NCBI GenBank assembly: GCA_049306275.1
Contig: JBAQQB010000165.1
Location: forward strand, 103,555 to 167,554
From: JADJTT01 sp049306275
Lineage (GTDB): Bacteria; Bacteroidota; Bacteroidia; Chitinophagales; Saprospiraceae
Length of the DNA stretch: 64,000 bases
Direction: 5' to 3'
Shown here: piece after piece, positions 25,892 to 35,720 of the stretch
Layout of the letters: every line of letters begins with the position of its first letter
Numbering within the stretch: the stretch's first letter is position 1
Notes under the pieces: model-generated
The model's database searches: none
What the model was told of the DNA's origin: nothing
The model's input: only the letters and a program-made list of their open reading frames with translations
Program-made: the position numbers and the translations under genes

Positions 25892-26377
25892 TTATTGTTG
25901 CCTGATCCAAAGCTTCAGGATTAGCCCGTCGGCATGGAAGATCCTGACGTACTGACCTTCATCCACAGGCCCGCCGCGCAGTTTGACCTTGTGGAAGCCG
26001 ATGAGGTCAAATTGGCTGTAAATAAAAGGGGTATGGCCGACGGTGAAAGATTCGGCCATTTTTTTTCCCGGGACCTTGGGGATGAAGTTTTCCACGTAGC
26101 CCTCCACGATCTGGTAATGGCCGTTCCGCAGTTTGGCGGCCGCTGCGAAATACTGCCGACCGACATCAAGCCCGACTCCAATCGTCCATCCCGCAGCGAA
26201 CAGAGCGAGGACCGTCAGAAATGGAATAGCCAGCTTGTCCGGGGTCTCTGCTTTCCGCTGCTCCGCCCGCGTCACCCAAATGCCCCAAAGGATGAACAGC
26301 AGCATGGACAGTCCCATCAAGGGCGGAAGAAAGGCGGATAAACCTTGTTTGAAGAGGGCGTAATGGAGTATCCACAT
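25892..26377 (-). CDS. Hypothetical membrane protein with two N-terminal helices
   Basis: A 161-residue protein with two hydrophobic helices (about 12-36 and 50-71) and a C-terminal soluble beta-rich domain of about 85 residues (YQIVEGYVENFIPKVPGKK, with a GQYVRIFHADGLILKLWI end). I do not recognise the family. It sits 20 bp after the hybrid kinase gene and 13 bp before the ICMT-like gene on the same strand. Confidence 0.75.
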   Translation of the reverse strand: MWILHYALFKQGLSAFLPPLMGLSMLLFILWGIWVTRAEQRKAETPDKLAIPFLTVLALFAAGWTIGVGLDVGRQYFAAAAKLRNGHYQIVEGYVENFIPKVPGKKMAESFTVGHTPFIYSQFDLIGFHKVKLRGGPVDEGQYVRIFHADGLILKLWIRQQ

Positions 26378-26397
26378 AATTTCTGATTTAATTTCCT

Positions 26398-28182
26398 TCA
26401 GCCCCTGGCCTCCGACGGCGGCATGCCGAATTCGTGGGAGAAGGCGCGGGAGAAATACATGGCATCCTTGAACCCCACGGCGTAGGCCACTTCGGCTACC
26501 GTCATGCGGGTGGTTTGGAGCAGGTGTTTGGCTTTTTCCAGCCTGAAGGAGCGGATGAAGTGGGAAGCCGGTTTGCCGGTCAGGGCTGCCAGTTTGCGGT
26601 GCAGTTGGGTGCGGCTCAGGCCGAGCATGTCGTGGAGGCTTTGGATGCCAAAGGTTTCTTCCTGGTAGTGTTTTTCCAGGCAGGCGTGAACGTCTTTCAG
26701 GAAGCGTTCATTCAGCCCCTGCGGTTTTGCGATAGCTCCGACGCTGCCGGGGTGCTGGTATTTTTGGCGCAGCAATTCCCGCATCCTGAGCAGTTTGGCG
26801 AGTTCCACCTCCAGTTCCTGGCGTTTGAAGGGTTTGGCCAGGCAGGCGTCGGCGCCTGCTTCCAGCCCGCTGATACGGGAAGCGATATCGACCCTGGCTG
26901 TGAGGAGGATGATGGGGATGTGGTTGGTGCGGATGTCGTTTTTGAGGGTTTTGCACACCTCGATCCCGTCTTTTTTCGGCATCATGATATCGCTGATGAT
27001 GATGTCGGGCACCTGTTCGATTGCAGCGAAGAGGCCTTCTTCGCCGTCTTGGGCTATGCTCAGCAGGTACTGGCCGTGGAGCAGGTTGTCGAGGTAGTGT
27101 ACGACGTCCGGGCTGTCTTCGATGATGAGTAGTTGGGGTTTGCCCAGGACGGAAATATTCGGCCTGCCTGCCTTTCCCGTTTCCAGGCTGCCAGGCCGGG
27201 GCTGGGCTGCCATGCGGGGCGCTGTCTGTTTGATGGGAAGGGTGATGGAGAATGCTGTGCCCCAACCCTGGCGGCTTTCTACTTCCATCTTGCCGTCGAG
27301 CAGCTTGACGTATTCGTGCACGATGGCCAGGCCAATGCCGGCGCCCTCTACCGGCCATTCGCCGACGCGGTAGAAGCGGTTGAAAATCTTGTCGAGGTGC
27401 TCTGGAGGAATGCCAATGCCGTTGTCTTCCACCCGGATGAGGAGTCGGTCTGCATGCAGCATTTTCAGGCTCAGGATGACATCGCCGTCCTCCAGGCTGT
27501 ATTTGATGGCGTTGTCGACGAGGTTGCCAACGATGTTATCCAGTTTTTCGGTGTCAATGTCCATCCACAGCTCATCGCGGTCGCTGGAAAACCCCAGGTG
27601 GATATGTTTGCTGGCGGCCAGGCTGTGGTAGGATTCCAGGATATATTTCATTTCACCGACGACATCGGCTTGCACGTAGCGGGTCGGAAGCGAGCCGGCT
27701 TCGAGTTTGGACAGGTCGAGCAACTGATCTACCAGGCGGAGCAGTTTTTTGCTGTTGCGCCATATCATGTGGGAAGATTCGCCGGGAAGCTGGTCGGCCA
27801 TGCCCATGATCACGGTGAGCGGGGTGCGGAATTCGTGGGAGATATTGGCGAAAAAATGGCTTTTAGCCGCGTCGAGCGACCGGAGTTTCTCCGCTTCCAC
27901 CTGTTTGAACCGCATGCGTTCGCGGGTGAAGATGCGGACGAAAAAGAACAGGGTCAGGATTGAGGTGATTAGGGTCAGCACGAAAAAGACCAGGTTGAGG
28001 GCATTAGGGAAGTTGGCAAGCAGCCACCAGGCCACTATGAGAATTACCGCCAGCCCGATCGTGAAAACCACGATGCTGAACCAGATCTTTTTGGAAAGCA
28101 TGACTTCCTCGTCGTCGCCGGGGAGGTGGAAGAGGCGATTGGACCATTGTTCCCGGTTATGATCGGGGCTCGTTTTTTCCAT
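26398..28182 (-). CDS. Hybrid sensor histidine kinase/response regulator with AraC output domain
   Basis: A 594-residue one-protein two-component system. Two membrane helices (about 33-55 and 62-83) lie directly before the HisKA domain, whose phospho-accepting histidine is H116 in FFANISHEFRTPL. The HATPase domain shows NLVDNAIKYS, VEDNGIGIPPEH and GAGIGLAIVHEYV. A receiver domain follows with IIEDSP and the phospho-aspartate in IIISDIMMPKKDG (about residue 395). An AraC-type helix-turn-helix ends the protein (SRTQLHRKLAALTGKPASHFIRSFR and VAYAVGFKDAMYFSRAF, two separate segments). It lacks the large periplasmic propeller sensor of classical HTCS proteins, so the signal is probably sensed in or near the membrane. 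It heads a four-gene minus-strand run. Confidence 0.95.
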   Translation of the reverse strand: MEKTSPDHNREQWSNRLFHLPGDDEEVMLSKKIWFSIVVFTIGLAVILIVAWWLLANFPNALNLVFFVLTLITSILTLFFFVRIFTRERMRFKQVEAEKLRSLDAAKSHFFANISHEFRTPLTVIMGMADQLPGESSHMIWRNSKKLLRLVDQLLDLSKLEAGSLPTRYVQADVVGEMKYILESYHSLAASKHIHLGFSSDRDELWMDIDTEKLDNIVGNLVDNAIKYSLEDGDVILSLKMLHADRLLIRVEDNGIGIPPEHLDKIFNRFYRVGEWPVEGAGIGLAIVHEYVKLLDGKMEVESRQGWGTAFSITLPIKQTAPRMAAQPRPGSLETGKAGRPNISVLGKPQLLIIEDSPDVVHYLDNLLHGQYLLSIAQDGEEGLFAAIEQVPDIIISDIMMPKKDGIEVCKTLKNDIRTNHIPIILLTARVDIASRISGLEAGADACLAKPFKRQELEVELAKLLRMRELLRQKYQHPGSVGAIAKPQGLNERFLKDVHACLEKHYQEETFGIQSLHDMLGLSRTQLHRKLAALTGKPASHFIRSFRLEKAKHLLQTTRMTVAEVAYAVGFKDAMYFSRAFSHEFGMPPSEARG

Positions 28183-28420
28183 ATCTGTTGAATGGATTCA
28201 ACGAGCCCAATTTAAGGTTGTGGAGTGAGGTTGTCACTGACTAAAGTCACCGGGGGGGAAAGAGGGAAAGCCTAAAATCCGGGATTCGGCCTTCAAGGTA
28301 TACCCAAGCCGTGGGCAGGCGTAAAGAACTATTATTTCAAGGAATAGATTATTGTGGCGTGCCAGATCGCAACGGACCTTAGGGAAATATTGTTATTTTC
28401 AGGCGAAAACTCATCATTAC

Positions 28421-30574
28421 ATGTTCCGTGCCAGTTTACTCTTTCTTTTTCTGCCTCTACTGATCCAATCCCAATCCTCCATCGACCACTGGGAAACCGC
28501 CATTTTTTCCCAAAACACCTGGCGCTACCGGGTCGGGACCTCCGAACCGCCGGCCGGCTGGAAAGACCCCGGCTTCAACGACATGAACTGGGCCACCGGG
28601 CAGGGCGGTATCGGCTATGGCGACGGCGACGACTTTACCATCATCGCGCCGGTTAGCTCGGTGTATATGAGGCGGACATTCCAGATAAGCGATACGGCCA
28701 AACTCGAACTGGCTGTCTTGCACGCCGACTACGACGATGCTTTCGTGGCCTACCTCAACGGCGTGGAGATCGCCCGCGCCAACATCGGCACGCCGGGCGT
28801 TCCGCCGCCTTACTGGGCTTTTTCCAACACAGACAGGGAAGCTCAAATGTACCAGGGTGGTCTGCCGGAAGCTTTCGTGGTCTCCAAACAACAGTTGGCG
28901 CAATTGCTGACCGAAGGTACGAACACGCTCGCCGTGCAGGTGCACAATGCCAGCGCGACCTCTTCCGACCTGTCGTCCATCTTTTTTCTCTCCTTCGCCA
29001 TCAACGACGCGGGAAGCTATTTCAGCCCAGTGCCTGCATGGTTCTATGAGCCTTTCGTCTCTTCCAATCTGCCCCTGTTGTTTGTCGACACCGGCGGCCA
29101 GCCCATCCCCAACGAGCCCAAGATCGAAGGGCATCTGGGCATCGTCGACAATGGGCCGGACGAGCGCAACTTCCTGACCGACCCTTTCAACGGCTACGAC
29201 GGTAAAATCGCTATCGAAATCAGAGGCTCCTCTTCGCAGATGTTCCCCAAAAAAGGCTACGGCTTCGAAACCCAGGACGAGAACGGCGAAAACAACAACG
29301 TCTCGCTCCTGGGCATGCCCGCAGAAAACGACTGGGTGCTGCACGGCCCCTACTCCGACAAAAGCCTGATGCGCAACGTGCTGTCGTACCACATCGGTTG
29401 GCAAACGGGCCGCTACACGCCGCGCACGCGCTGGTGCGAGCTGTTCATCAACGGGCAGTACCAGGGGCTGTACGTGCTGGTCGAAAAGATCAAACGCGAC
29501 AAAAACCGCGTCGACATCGCCACCCTCCAACCCGAGGACATTGCCGGCGACGAGCTGACCGGCGGCTACATCTTCGCCATCGACCGCGACGACCCGGGGG
29601 AGGACGACGGCTGGTACTCCCAGTACGTCACCGACGTCTTTTACCGCTATGAAGACCCCTCGCACAACGATCTGGTGCAGGTGCAAAAAGACTACCTGCG
29701 CAACCATGTCAAGAGTTTTGAGACGGCCATGGCAGGCCCCAACATCGGCCAGCTATACGACGACTACATCGACGTGCCCTCCTGGATCGATTACTGGATC
29801 GCCACAGAGATATTCAAGCACGTCGACGGCTACAAGCTCAGTTTTTTCATGTACAAGGAAAAAGACAGCGATGGCGGCAAGATCCACTTCGGGCCCTTGT
29901 GGGATCTCAACCTTGCCTACGGCAACTTCGACTTCGGCACGGAAAGCCCTGCGCCTTCGGGCTGGTCCTGGGCCTGGGCCAACTGGGGATACCTTCGTCC
30001 GTATTGGGTGGCCGGCCTGTCCAACATCCCCCACATCCGCAACCTGACGAAATGCCGTTGGGAGGAGCTGCGGCAAGCGGGCCTGCACACCGACAGCCTG
30101 TTGCAATTCATCGACGACAACGCGCAGCTGATTGAAGAGGCACGCACCCGCAACTTCGATCGCTGGCCGGTGCTGGGCGTGTATGTCTGGCCCAACAATT
30201 TCGTGGGCAACACCTACGAGGAAGAGCTCGATTTTCTCAAGACCTGGCTGGTCAACCGCCTCACCTGGATGGATGCCAACATGTACGGCGATTGCGGCGC
30301 GGTGGCTGTGGAGGAAGCCTTGCCGCCCGACGTTTACCTCGAAGTATTCCCCAACCCCTTCCAGTCGGAAGTGACCTTTTACTACGAGCATGCGCAGTGG
30401 GAAAAAGGAGAACTGCTGCTGTTCGACGCGCTGGGCAGAAAGGCCGGGCGCCTGGAGCTGCAGGCAGGCCGGCCGGGGCGCTTGTCGCTTCCGCAAATGG
30501 CTGAGGGCGTGTATTTCTATCAGTTTGTGGTAGATGGGCAGGTGGTGACGAGGGGGAGGGTGGTGAAGGGGTGA
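28421..30574 (+). CDS. CotH-type protein kinase-like secreted protein with T9SS sorting domain
   Basis: About 717 residues from the ATG at 28421 (MFRASLLFLFLPLLIQSQ), a signal peptide; an earlier in-frame start is possible but would precede non-coding sequence. The first 180 residues form a beta-sandwich like those attached to surface hydrolases (WKDPGFNDMNWATGQGGIGYG). The central part is a CotH domain: IEIRGSSSQMFPKKGYGFE, WVLHGPYSDKSLMRNVLSY, LFINGQYQGLYVLVEKIKR and the late LWDLNLAYGN. CotH proteins are atypical secreted kinases, named from a spore-coat protein. The last 80 residues are a type A T9SS sorting domain (VFPNPFQSEVTFYY, GVYFYQFVVDG). Exported to the surface; substrate unknown. 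Confidence 0.93.
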   Translation: MFRASLLFLFLPLLIQSQSSIDHWETAIFSQNTWRYRVGTSEPPAGWKDPGFNDMNWATGQGGIGYGDGDDFTIIAPVSSVYMRRTFQISDTAKLELAVLHADYDDAFVAYLNGVEIARANIGTPGVPPPYWAFSNTDREAQMYQGGLPEAFVVSKQQLAQLLTEGTNTLAVQVHNASATSSDLSSIFFLSFAINDAGSYFSPVPAWFYEPFVSSNLPLLFVDTGGQPIPNEPKIEGHLGIVDNGPDERNFLTDPFNGYDGKIAIEIRGSSSQMFPKKGYGFETQDENGENNNVSLLGMPAENDWVLHGPYSDKSLMRNVLSYHIGWQTGRYTPRTRWCELFINGQYQGLYVLVEKIKRDKNRVDIATLQPEDIAGDELTGGYIFAIDRDDPGEDDGWYSQYVTDVFYRYEDPSHNDLVQVQKDYLRNHVKSFETAMAGPNIGQLYDDYIDVPSWIDYWIATEIFKHVDGYKLSFFMYKEKDSDGGKIHFGPLWDLNLAYGNFDFGTESPAPSGWSWAWANWGYLRPYWVAGLSNIPHIRNLTKCRWEELRQAGLHTDSLLQFIDDNAQLIEEARTRNFDRWPVLGVYVWPNNFVGNTYEEELDFLKTWLVNRLTWMDANMYGDCGAVAVEEALPPDVYLEVFPNPFQSEVTFYYEHAQWEKGELLLFDALGRKAGRLELQAGRPGRLSLPQMAEGVYFYQFVVDGQVVTRGRVVKG

Positions 30575-30719
30575 TTGGAGATCATCTTGAAGTTTAATGA
30601 ATGAGGTTTGGCCTTTAGTACCAGAAGGCGGGGGGAGGTACCCAAGGACGGGGAGAATCTTTTTAATTTTTTTTTCAGAACTTGTTGGGCACCTTTCTGA
30701 AACCAACCGGTACTAACCT

Positions 30720-31304
30720 ATGAACCAAAGCCAATGGACGGACGATGACATCGTTCAAGCAATCAAAACAGCGGGTATCTCCAGGGAAAAAGCCCTCTAC
30801 CACCTCTACTTTTCTGAAAACTGGAAGGGTCTGGCGGAGGATTTTGCAGTGAAAAACGGGGGCAGTAAGGAAGATGGCGAAGACCTGGCTCAAACGGCGA
30901 TGACCCTTTTCGACCGGAATGTCCGGGAGGGGAAATTCAGGGGCGACAGTTCGATCAAAACCTACTTCCTCTCTATCGCAAAATTCCAGTGGTACAAAAC
31001 CCTGCGCAGCCGCCGGCCCACCGACGAGCTGAAAATGGAACATACGGAAGAGGCCGGGGGCGATGTGGAAGACGCCTTGATCCGTACCGAACTCAGGTCG
31101 TTTCTCGAAAAAGCCCTGGAAAATATCGGGGCGCGATGCAAACAGATACTCCTGCTCAGGCAGTTGGAATATTCACACGAGGAAATTGCGGTGGAAACCG
31201 GCATCAACGGCGCCGAAATGGCAAAAAAAGAAGCCTACCGCTGCCGGATGCGAATCCGCCAGTTTCTGGAAGGAAACCCTGCCTGGAGAGATTTGATCAA
31301 CTAA
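30720..31304 (+). CDS. ECF-type RNA polymerase sigma factor
   Basis: A 194-residue sigma-70 family protein of the extracytoplasmic-function type. Region 2 covers about 20-95 (SKEDGEDLAQTAMTLFDRNV, then TYFLSIAKFQWYKTLRSRR) and region 4 about 120-185 (CKQILLLRQLEYSHEEIA with its helix-turn-helix). The anti-sigma-like membrane gene begins 13 bp later, so the pair forms an operon in which the membrane protein likely holds the sigma factor inactive. The leader contains TTGGGCACC at 30685-30693, also found upstream of the OmpA gene at 35721. Confidence 0.9.
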   Translation: MNQSQWTDDDIVQAIKTAGISREKALYHLYFSENWKGLAEDFAVKNGGSKEDGEDLAQTAMTLFDRNVREGKFRGDSSIKTYFLSIAKFQWYKTLRSRRPTDELKMEHTEEAGGDVEDALIRTELRSFLEKALENIGARCKQILLLRQLEYSHEEIAVETGINGAEMAKKEAYRCRMRIRQFLEGNPAWRDLIN

Positions 31305-31317
31305 AGAGGCAAAGGAG

Positions 31318-32235
31318 ATGGAACACGGGGAAATACTTTTCGATAAAATAGAATCTTATCTCTCAGGCAAGCTGCCGGCCGAAGAAGCCATGGAATTTGA
31401 ACGCCTGCTCAAACAGGACCCATCGCTGGCCGAATTGGTCGATATGCACCGCATGGAGCGCCTGGGTATGGAGTACCTGGTCGAAAAGGACCTGGTACAA
31501 AAACTCAAATCCTGGGAAAAAAATCATCCTTCCGGACAAAGCAAAAAAAAATCAAAATGGCCCTGGCTGCTCGCCTTGCTGACCCTGGCCGCCCTGCTCG
31601 CCGTCCTGACACCCCAAATCCGGCATTCAGCCAGAGAGGAAACCAAGCCTGCCCTGGAAACGCCGCAGCCCGAAAAAACGGCGCCCCGGACGGATGTGCC
31701 GGTTGCTGAAACCGGCCAGAAGCAGAAGGAAGGAGAACCGCCATTGGCCGAAGAAAACAAAAAAAAATCAAACGATTACCTGGCGCTGGCCGCTTCCTAC
31801 TACTCCCTGCCTGAAAACCTGGGCAGCTACCTCAGGAGCGGCGACGCCCCCCGTTCCGATAGTGTGCTCAACCCCGGACTGGAAGCATTCGCCCTCGGCA
31901 AATACCAGCAAGCCGCCAAAGCATTCAGCCGGATCGACCCCGAAAAACACCCCGCCGAATACGAACTCGTACGGGAATACCTCGGGCATGCCTTTTTCAA
32001 ACTGGGCCAGTACGAAAAAGCCGCCTCGGTATTTAAGGCCATTGCGGCTCAAAGCGCCATGACCACCCTCGACAGAGCCGAATGGTACCTCGCCTTAAGC
32101 CTCCTGCCGGATTACCAGAAAAACCGGCAGGAAGTAAACGCTCTGCTGGAAAAAATGACCAATCCACAGTCGTACCACGGATACGCCGCCAACGCCGAGA
32201 CCCTGAAGGCCCGGTTGAAACAGATTGGGCAATAG
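31318..32235 (+). CDS. Membrane anti-sigma-like protein with periplasmic TPR domain
   Basis: A 305-residue single-pass membrane protein. The N-terminal 70 residues resemble the helical cytoplasmic part of anti-sigma factors (IESYLSGKLPAEEAMEFERL), but without the zinc-binding HxxxCxxC motif. One membrane helix is at about 81-98, then a proline-rich linker (about 110-150) and a periplasmic TPR-like domain (about 155-300, with ALGKYQQAAKAFSRIDP and LGQYEKAASVFKAI). It follows the ECF sigma gene by 13 bp, which supports the anti-sigma role. The periplasmic TPRs probably sense or bind an envelope partner, perhaps the convergent TPR-CHAT protein, whose stop lies 9 bp away. Confidence 0.85.
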   Translation: MEHGEILFDKIESYLSGKLPAEEAMEFERLLKQDPSLAELVDMHRMERLGMEYLVEKDLVQKLKSWEKNHPSGQSKKKSKWPWLLALLTLAALLAVLTPQIRHSAREETKPALETPQPEKTAPRTDVPVAETGQKQKEGEPPLAEENKKKSNDYLALAASYYSLPENLGSYLRSGDAPRSDSVLNPGLEAFALGKYQQAAKAFSRIDPEKHPAEYELVREYLGHAFFKLGQYEKAASVFKAIAAQSAMTTLDRAEWYLALSLLPDYQKNRQEVNALLEKMTNPQSYHGYAANAETLKARLKQIGQ

Positions 32236-32244
32236 CGCAGGGAT

Positions 32245-35200
32245 TTATTCATTTCGCATATCTCCAATGCCGATCATACCCGCCCAGAAGAACGGATGGC
32301 TTGCTTCCCCTTTCCCCTTGTTTTGCTTCAGGTAATCGAGCTTGGCCTGCCGCAGCGCTTCGTCCTTGGGTTTTCCCGCCTTCAGGTGGCGGTAAAAGCG
32401 GATGCACAATTCTTTCGTGCTTTCGTCGCTGACCTTCCAAAGCGTGGTGAAAATGCTGCTCGCTCCGGCATATGCAAATGCCCTGGCCAGGCTGACGATC
32501 CCCTCTCCCTTGCGGAGTTTTCCGATGCCTGACTCGCAGGCTGACAACACGACCATGTCTGCGTTCAAAGATAGGTTATAAAGATCGCGGGCATAGAGTT
32601 TGTCGAAGGCATCCGGCTCGCCGGGCCGGCTAAAGGCCAGGTAGGCATAATCGCCGAGACGGTCATCGGCCCGCCCGTGGGTGGACAGGTGGATGATGCG
32701 GCAGCGGGAGGCCAGCTCCCGGAATTTTTCCACTGAGGCGTCTGTGCCATAAAAAGCAATACCTCTTTTCCAGTTTTTTGAAATAGCAGCGACCTCTTCC
32801 CCGCTGGAGGGCAGGGCGCCAAGCGAGTCCCGGAGCGCCAGCAGCCATCCGGAGGTATCTGCCCAGGCGGCCATCGCCATCGCATCGCCCCGGTAGAAGG
32901 GCGCCATGGCCAGCAAGTCGCGGGCAGCGGTTTGGGAGCGCCGTTTGTCGCGCATCTCCCGCAGCAGCGTGGCGGAATAGCAGTAGCTGATCTGGTGCTT
33001 GTCCAGCACAAAGGAGTAGGCGTCGAAAGCCCCTTCTCTTGGCGGCTGCGCAGTCAGCAGCGCTTCAAACGGAACGTAGCCCAGTACGCCGTCGGGAATG
33101 AGGATCACCCTCTCGGTCAACCGGCCCTCCACCGGCAAGAGGAGTTTTTCGTAGAGCTGCCGGGCGGAGCGGGTGTAGTTGCGGATGGTTTCCGCCTCCC
33201 TCATCGCGGTGCGGCGACCGGCAGGGAGAGTGTAGTAGCCGTAAATGCCCTCCTTCGTCATATCAGTCACCCATTTTTCGAGCGGGAAATCGAGCTTTAC
33301 CTCCTGCACTTCGAAGTGGCCTTTTTGGAGGAGAAAAATATAGACCGCACTGTCCCCAACCAGGTATTCCACAAGCGATTGACCGGGAAGGAGCAGGGTG
33401 TCATTGACATAATTTGCGGAAACGGCGGAGAGATCGTACCTGGCCTTGTGGTACTGCGGATATTTTTCCAAAAACTGCAGTTTGAGCCCCTCGTCAAGCC
33501 TGTTTTTTTCGAATAATCTGTTTCCTAAAACCAGAAGGGCGCTGTCGGATTCGGCGATGCCTTTTTCCATGGCTTCCTGGCGCTGTTTTTCCAGATTGGC
33601 GATCGCGATACGCAGGTCGTATTCCTGCCGGAGCAGGGAGTCGGGTATGCCCGCGATTTGCAAGGCTCTTGACTCCTGCAGGGCTTCGTAGAGCAAAATC
33701 CCTTTGGAGCGCTCCGCAAAATCAAAGCATTCTTCGAGATGGCGCATATTCCCTGTTGCCCGAAAATGCAGGTACCCGGTGGATACTGCGCCTCCAAAAA
33801 TGCGGCTGGCCTGTTCTGCAAGCAGGGACCTGGAGCCGGGAGACACTCTCCGGGATTGGTAGTCAAGGGCCTGGAAGGCCTCCTGGAAATACTGCCCGGA
33901 GCGCTCCAAGTCCTCCATGCGGCCTTCCTCCCTGTACCGGTGTTGGTAAAACCGCCCTATTTCATTCAGCGAAAGGAGGAGCTGGGGGATCGAATTGATC
34001 TGGCCAGGCGAAGCGCCCGGAGCGTAATTCAGCGCTTGCAGGGCCTTCAGATGGGCTTCTTCCGCCAGGGGATAGTTTTTGCCGAGCATGTAATTATTGC
34101 CCAGCAAGGTATAGTTTCCTGCGAAGCCGGGGTGGCGCTCGCCAAAGTGCTTTTGGCTGATGGATATCGCCTCTTTGACCAGTTCGATGGCCCGGCCGGT
34201 ATCGCCATCCCAGAGAAGCGGGTTTCCCATATTGTGCAGGGAGGCAGATATCACCCAATGATCTTCTCCCAGAACCCTTTTCCGGATATCCAGCGCTTTT
34301 TCATAGAAAGAGAGGGCCTCCTGATATTTACCCATATTGAAATAGGTAAAGCCGATGTTGTCGAAAATCTGGGCGATGTGGGGATGGTCTTCTTTTTGCC
34401 TGGACTGTATGGATTGGATTGCGCGTTCGTAATAAGAGATGGCTTGCTCGTTATCTCCAATGGCGGTGTAGTACGTAGCGATATTTTGGTACGATTCCGC
34501 AACGCCGGGGCCTTCCTTCCCTCCGTTTTTTACCCGGAGTTCAATCGCTTTTCTGTGGTATTCTACACCTTTTTCGGCGTCTCCTATGCTTGCGTATGCA
34601 ACGCCGAGGTTGTTGTATAAGTTGGAAGTCACAGGATGTTCGCCCCATCCGTTTTTCACCAGGAGTTCAAGGGCTCTTTCCGTGAATTCAATACTTTTTG
34701 GGAAATCGCCTAGTTTTTGAAAATGGCTTCCGATGTTGGTGAGGGAGACGGCGATACCGTAAGGGTCGTGGCTCCAGTGTTTTTGCCTTAGCGCTAACGC
34801 TTTTTCATGATAAATCAATGCTTTTTCAAAAAAACCGATCTCGTCGTATGCCAAGCCGAGGTTGCTATAGCAATTGATCAAATGTGGATTCCGCTCTTCT
34901 CCGGCACGTTCCAGAACGGATTTGGCTTTCTCCAGGTATTCGGCCTGCTTGTGGGAATTTCCCATGCTGCCGTATGCGGAGCCGAAATTCGAATAAATGT
35001 TTCCGACCAACACTCCTTCCGGACCGTTGCAGTTGATTCTATGGCCGAGCGCTTGTTCCAGATAGCCAAGCGCCTCCTCCGGTTTGCCGAGGTGCAGGAG
35101 GTTGGTGGAGATGTTCTGGTAGCTGGTCGCAAGATCTGTTCCGCAGGGGTCATTGATCAACAGCTTTTTTTCCAAAGATTTTTTATAGTACTCCGAAGAA

Positions 35201-35598
35201 GCGGCATAATCGCCTTTTGAATTGTAAAAAATGCCCAGATTGTTGTAGCAAGTGTATACCCTTGGGTGATCGTCTCCCAAAATTTCCCGGTAGATCGTCA
35301 GGGCCGTTTGGTAGTCTTCGATTGCGCGGTCGAAGTCCCTCAGGTAGTAGTACAATTCCCCGGTACCCTGCCAGCACAGTGCCAGTGTTTCATTTTTCAA
35401 GCCGAGCCGGAGGTAAATCTGCTTGGCTTCTTCAAATATTTCAAGCGCTTCCGCGAAATGGTAATTGAGAGCCAGGCTGTCGCCTTTCAGGAGCAGCGCC
35501 TGGGCGCGTGCCGTATCGGCCATTGTGTGCTGGGCGACAGCTTTGAGGCTGCAAAAGGCCAGGCATACAAAAAGGAGGGGCTGTAAATGAGGTTTCAT
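32245..35598 (-). CDS. Secreted TPR-CHAT domain protein
   Basis: An 1117-residue protein with a signal peptide (about 1-22, ending AVAQ). At least ten tetratricopeptide repeats of the kinesin-light-chain type follow (about 30-530, for example YYKKSLEKKL and ALSFYEKALDIRKRVLGEDH), then a helical linker and a CHAT domain (about 780-1110). The CHAT protease pair is intact: the histidine in IIHLSTHGRAD (about residue 970) and the cysteine in VLSACESG (about residue 1020), with the late ARAFAYAGASSIFTTLWKV. CHAT is a caspase relative. The gene converges on an ECF sigma/anti-sigma operon and diverges from an OmpA gene; a secreted form is unusual beside the cytoplasmic CHAT proteases of defence systems. 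Substrate unknown. Confidence 0.93.
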   Translation of the reverse strand: MKPHLQPLLFVCLAFCSLKAVAQHTMADTARAQALLLKGDSLALNYHFAEALEIFEEAKQIYLRLGLKNETLALCWQGTGELYYYLRDFDRAIEDYQTALTIYREILGDDHPRVYTCYNNLGIFYNSKGDYAASSEYYKKSLEKKLLINDPCGTDLATSYQNISTNLLHLGKPEEALGYLEQALGHRINCNGPEGVLVGNIYSNFGSAYGSMGNSHKQAEYLEKAKSVLERAGEERNPHLINCYSNLGLAYDEIGFFEKALIYHEKALALRQKHWSHDPYGIAVSLTNIGSHFQKLGDFPKSIEFTERALELLVKNGWGEHPVTSNLYNNLGVAYASIGDAEKGVEYHRKAIELRVKNGGKEGPGVAESYQNIATYYTAIGDNEQAISYYERAIQSIQSRQKEDHPHIAQIFDNIGFTYFNMGKYQEALSFYEKALDIRKRVLGEDHWVISASLHNMGNPLLWDGDTGRAIELVKEAISISQKHFGERHPGFAGNYTLLGNNYMLGKNYPLAEEAHLKALQALNYAPGASPGQINSIPQLLLSLNEIGRFYQHRYREEGRMEDLERSGQYFQEAFQALDYQSRRVSPGSRSLLAEQASRIFGGAVSTGYLHFRATGNMRHLEECFDFAERSKGILLYEALQESRALQIAGIPDSLLRQEYDLRIAIANLEKQRQEAMEKGIAESDSALLVLGNRLFEKNRLDEGLKLQFLEKYPQYHKARYDLSAVSANYVNDTLLLPGQSLVEYLVGDSAVYIFLLQKGHFEVQEVKLDFPLEKWVTDMTKEGIYGYYTLPAGRRTAMREAETIRNYTRSARQLYEKLLLPVEGRLTERVILIPDGVLGYVPFEALLTAQPPREGAFDAYSFVLDKHQISYCYSATLLREMRDKRRSQTAARDLLAMAPFYRGDAMAMAAWADTSGWLLALRDSLGALPSSGEEVAAISKNWKRGIAFYGTDASVEKFRELASRCRIIHLSTHGRADDRLGDYAYLAFSRPGEPDAFDKLYARDLYNLSLNADMVVLSACESGIGKLRKGEGIVSLARAFAYAGASSIFTTLWKVSDESTKELCIRFYRHLKAGKPKDEALRQAKLDYLKQNKGKGEASHPFFWAGMIGIGDMRNE

Positions 35599-35720
35599 GG
35601 TCTATGGGGTTTGGACAAAAAAAAATGAAAAAATATTTCTACGCTTGGGCACCAAAGCGGCTGAAAGGGTACAAAGGGGAAAACTAACCCGGATTATTCA
35701 CCCTCTCTCAACCCAAATCT

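Noticed and set aside
26398..28182. Classical polysaccharide-sensing HTCS
   Set aside because: The protein lacks the periplasmic propeller and there is no SusCD locus nearby; it is a shorter kinase-AraC hybrid.
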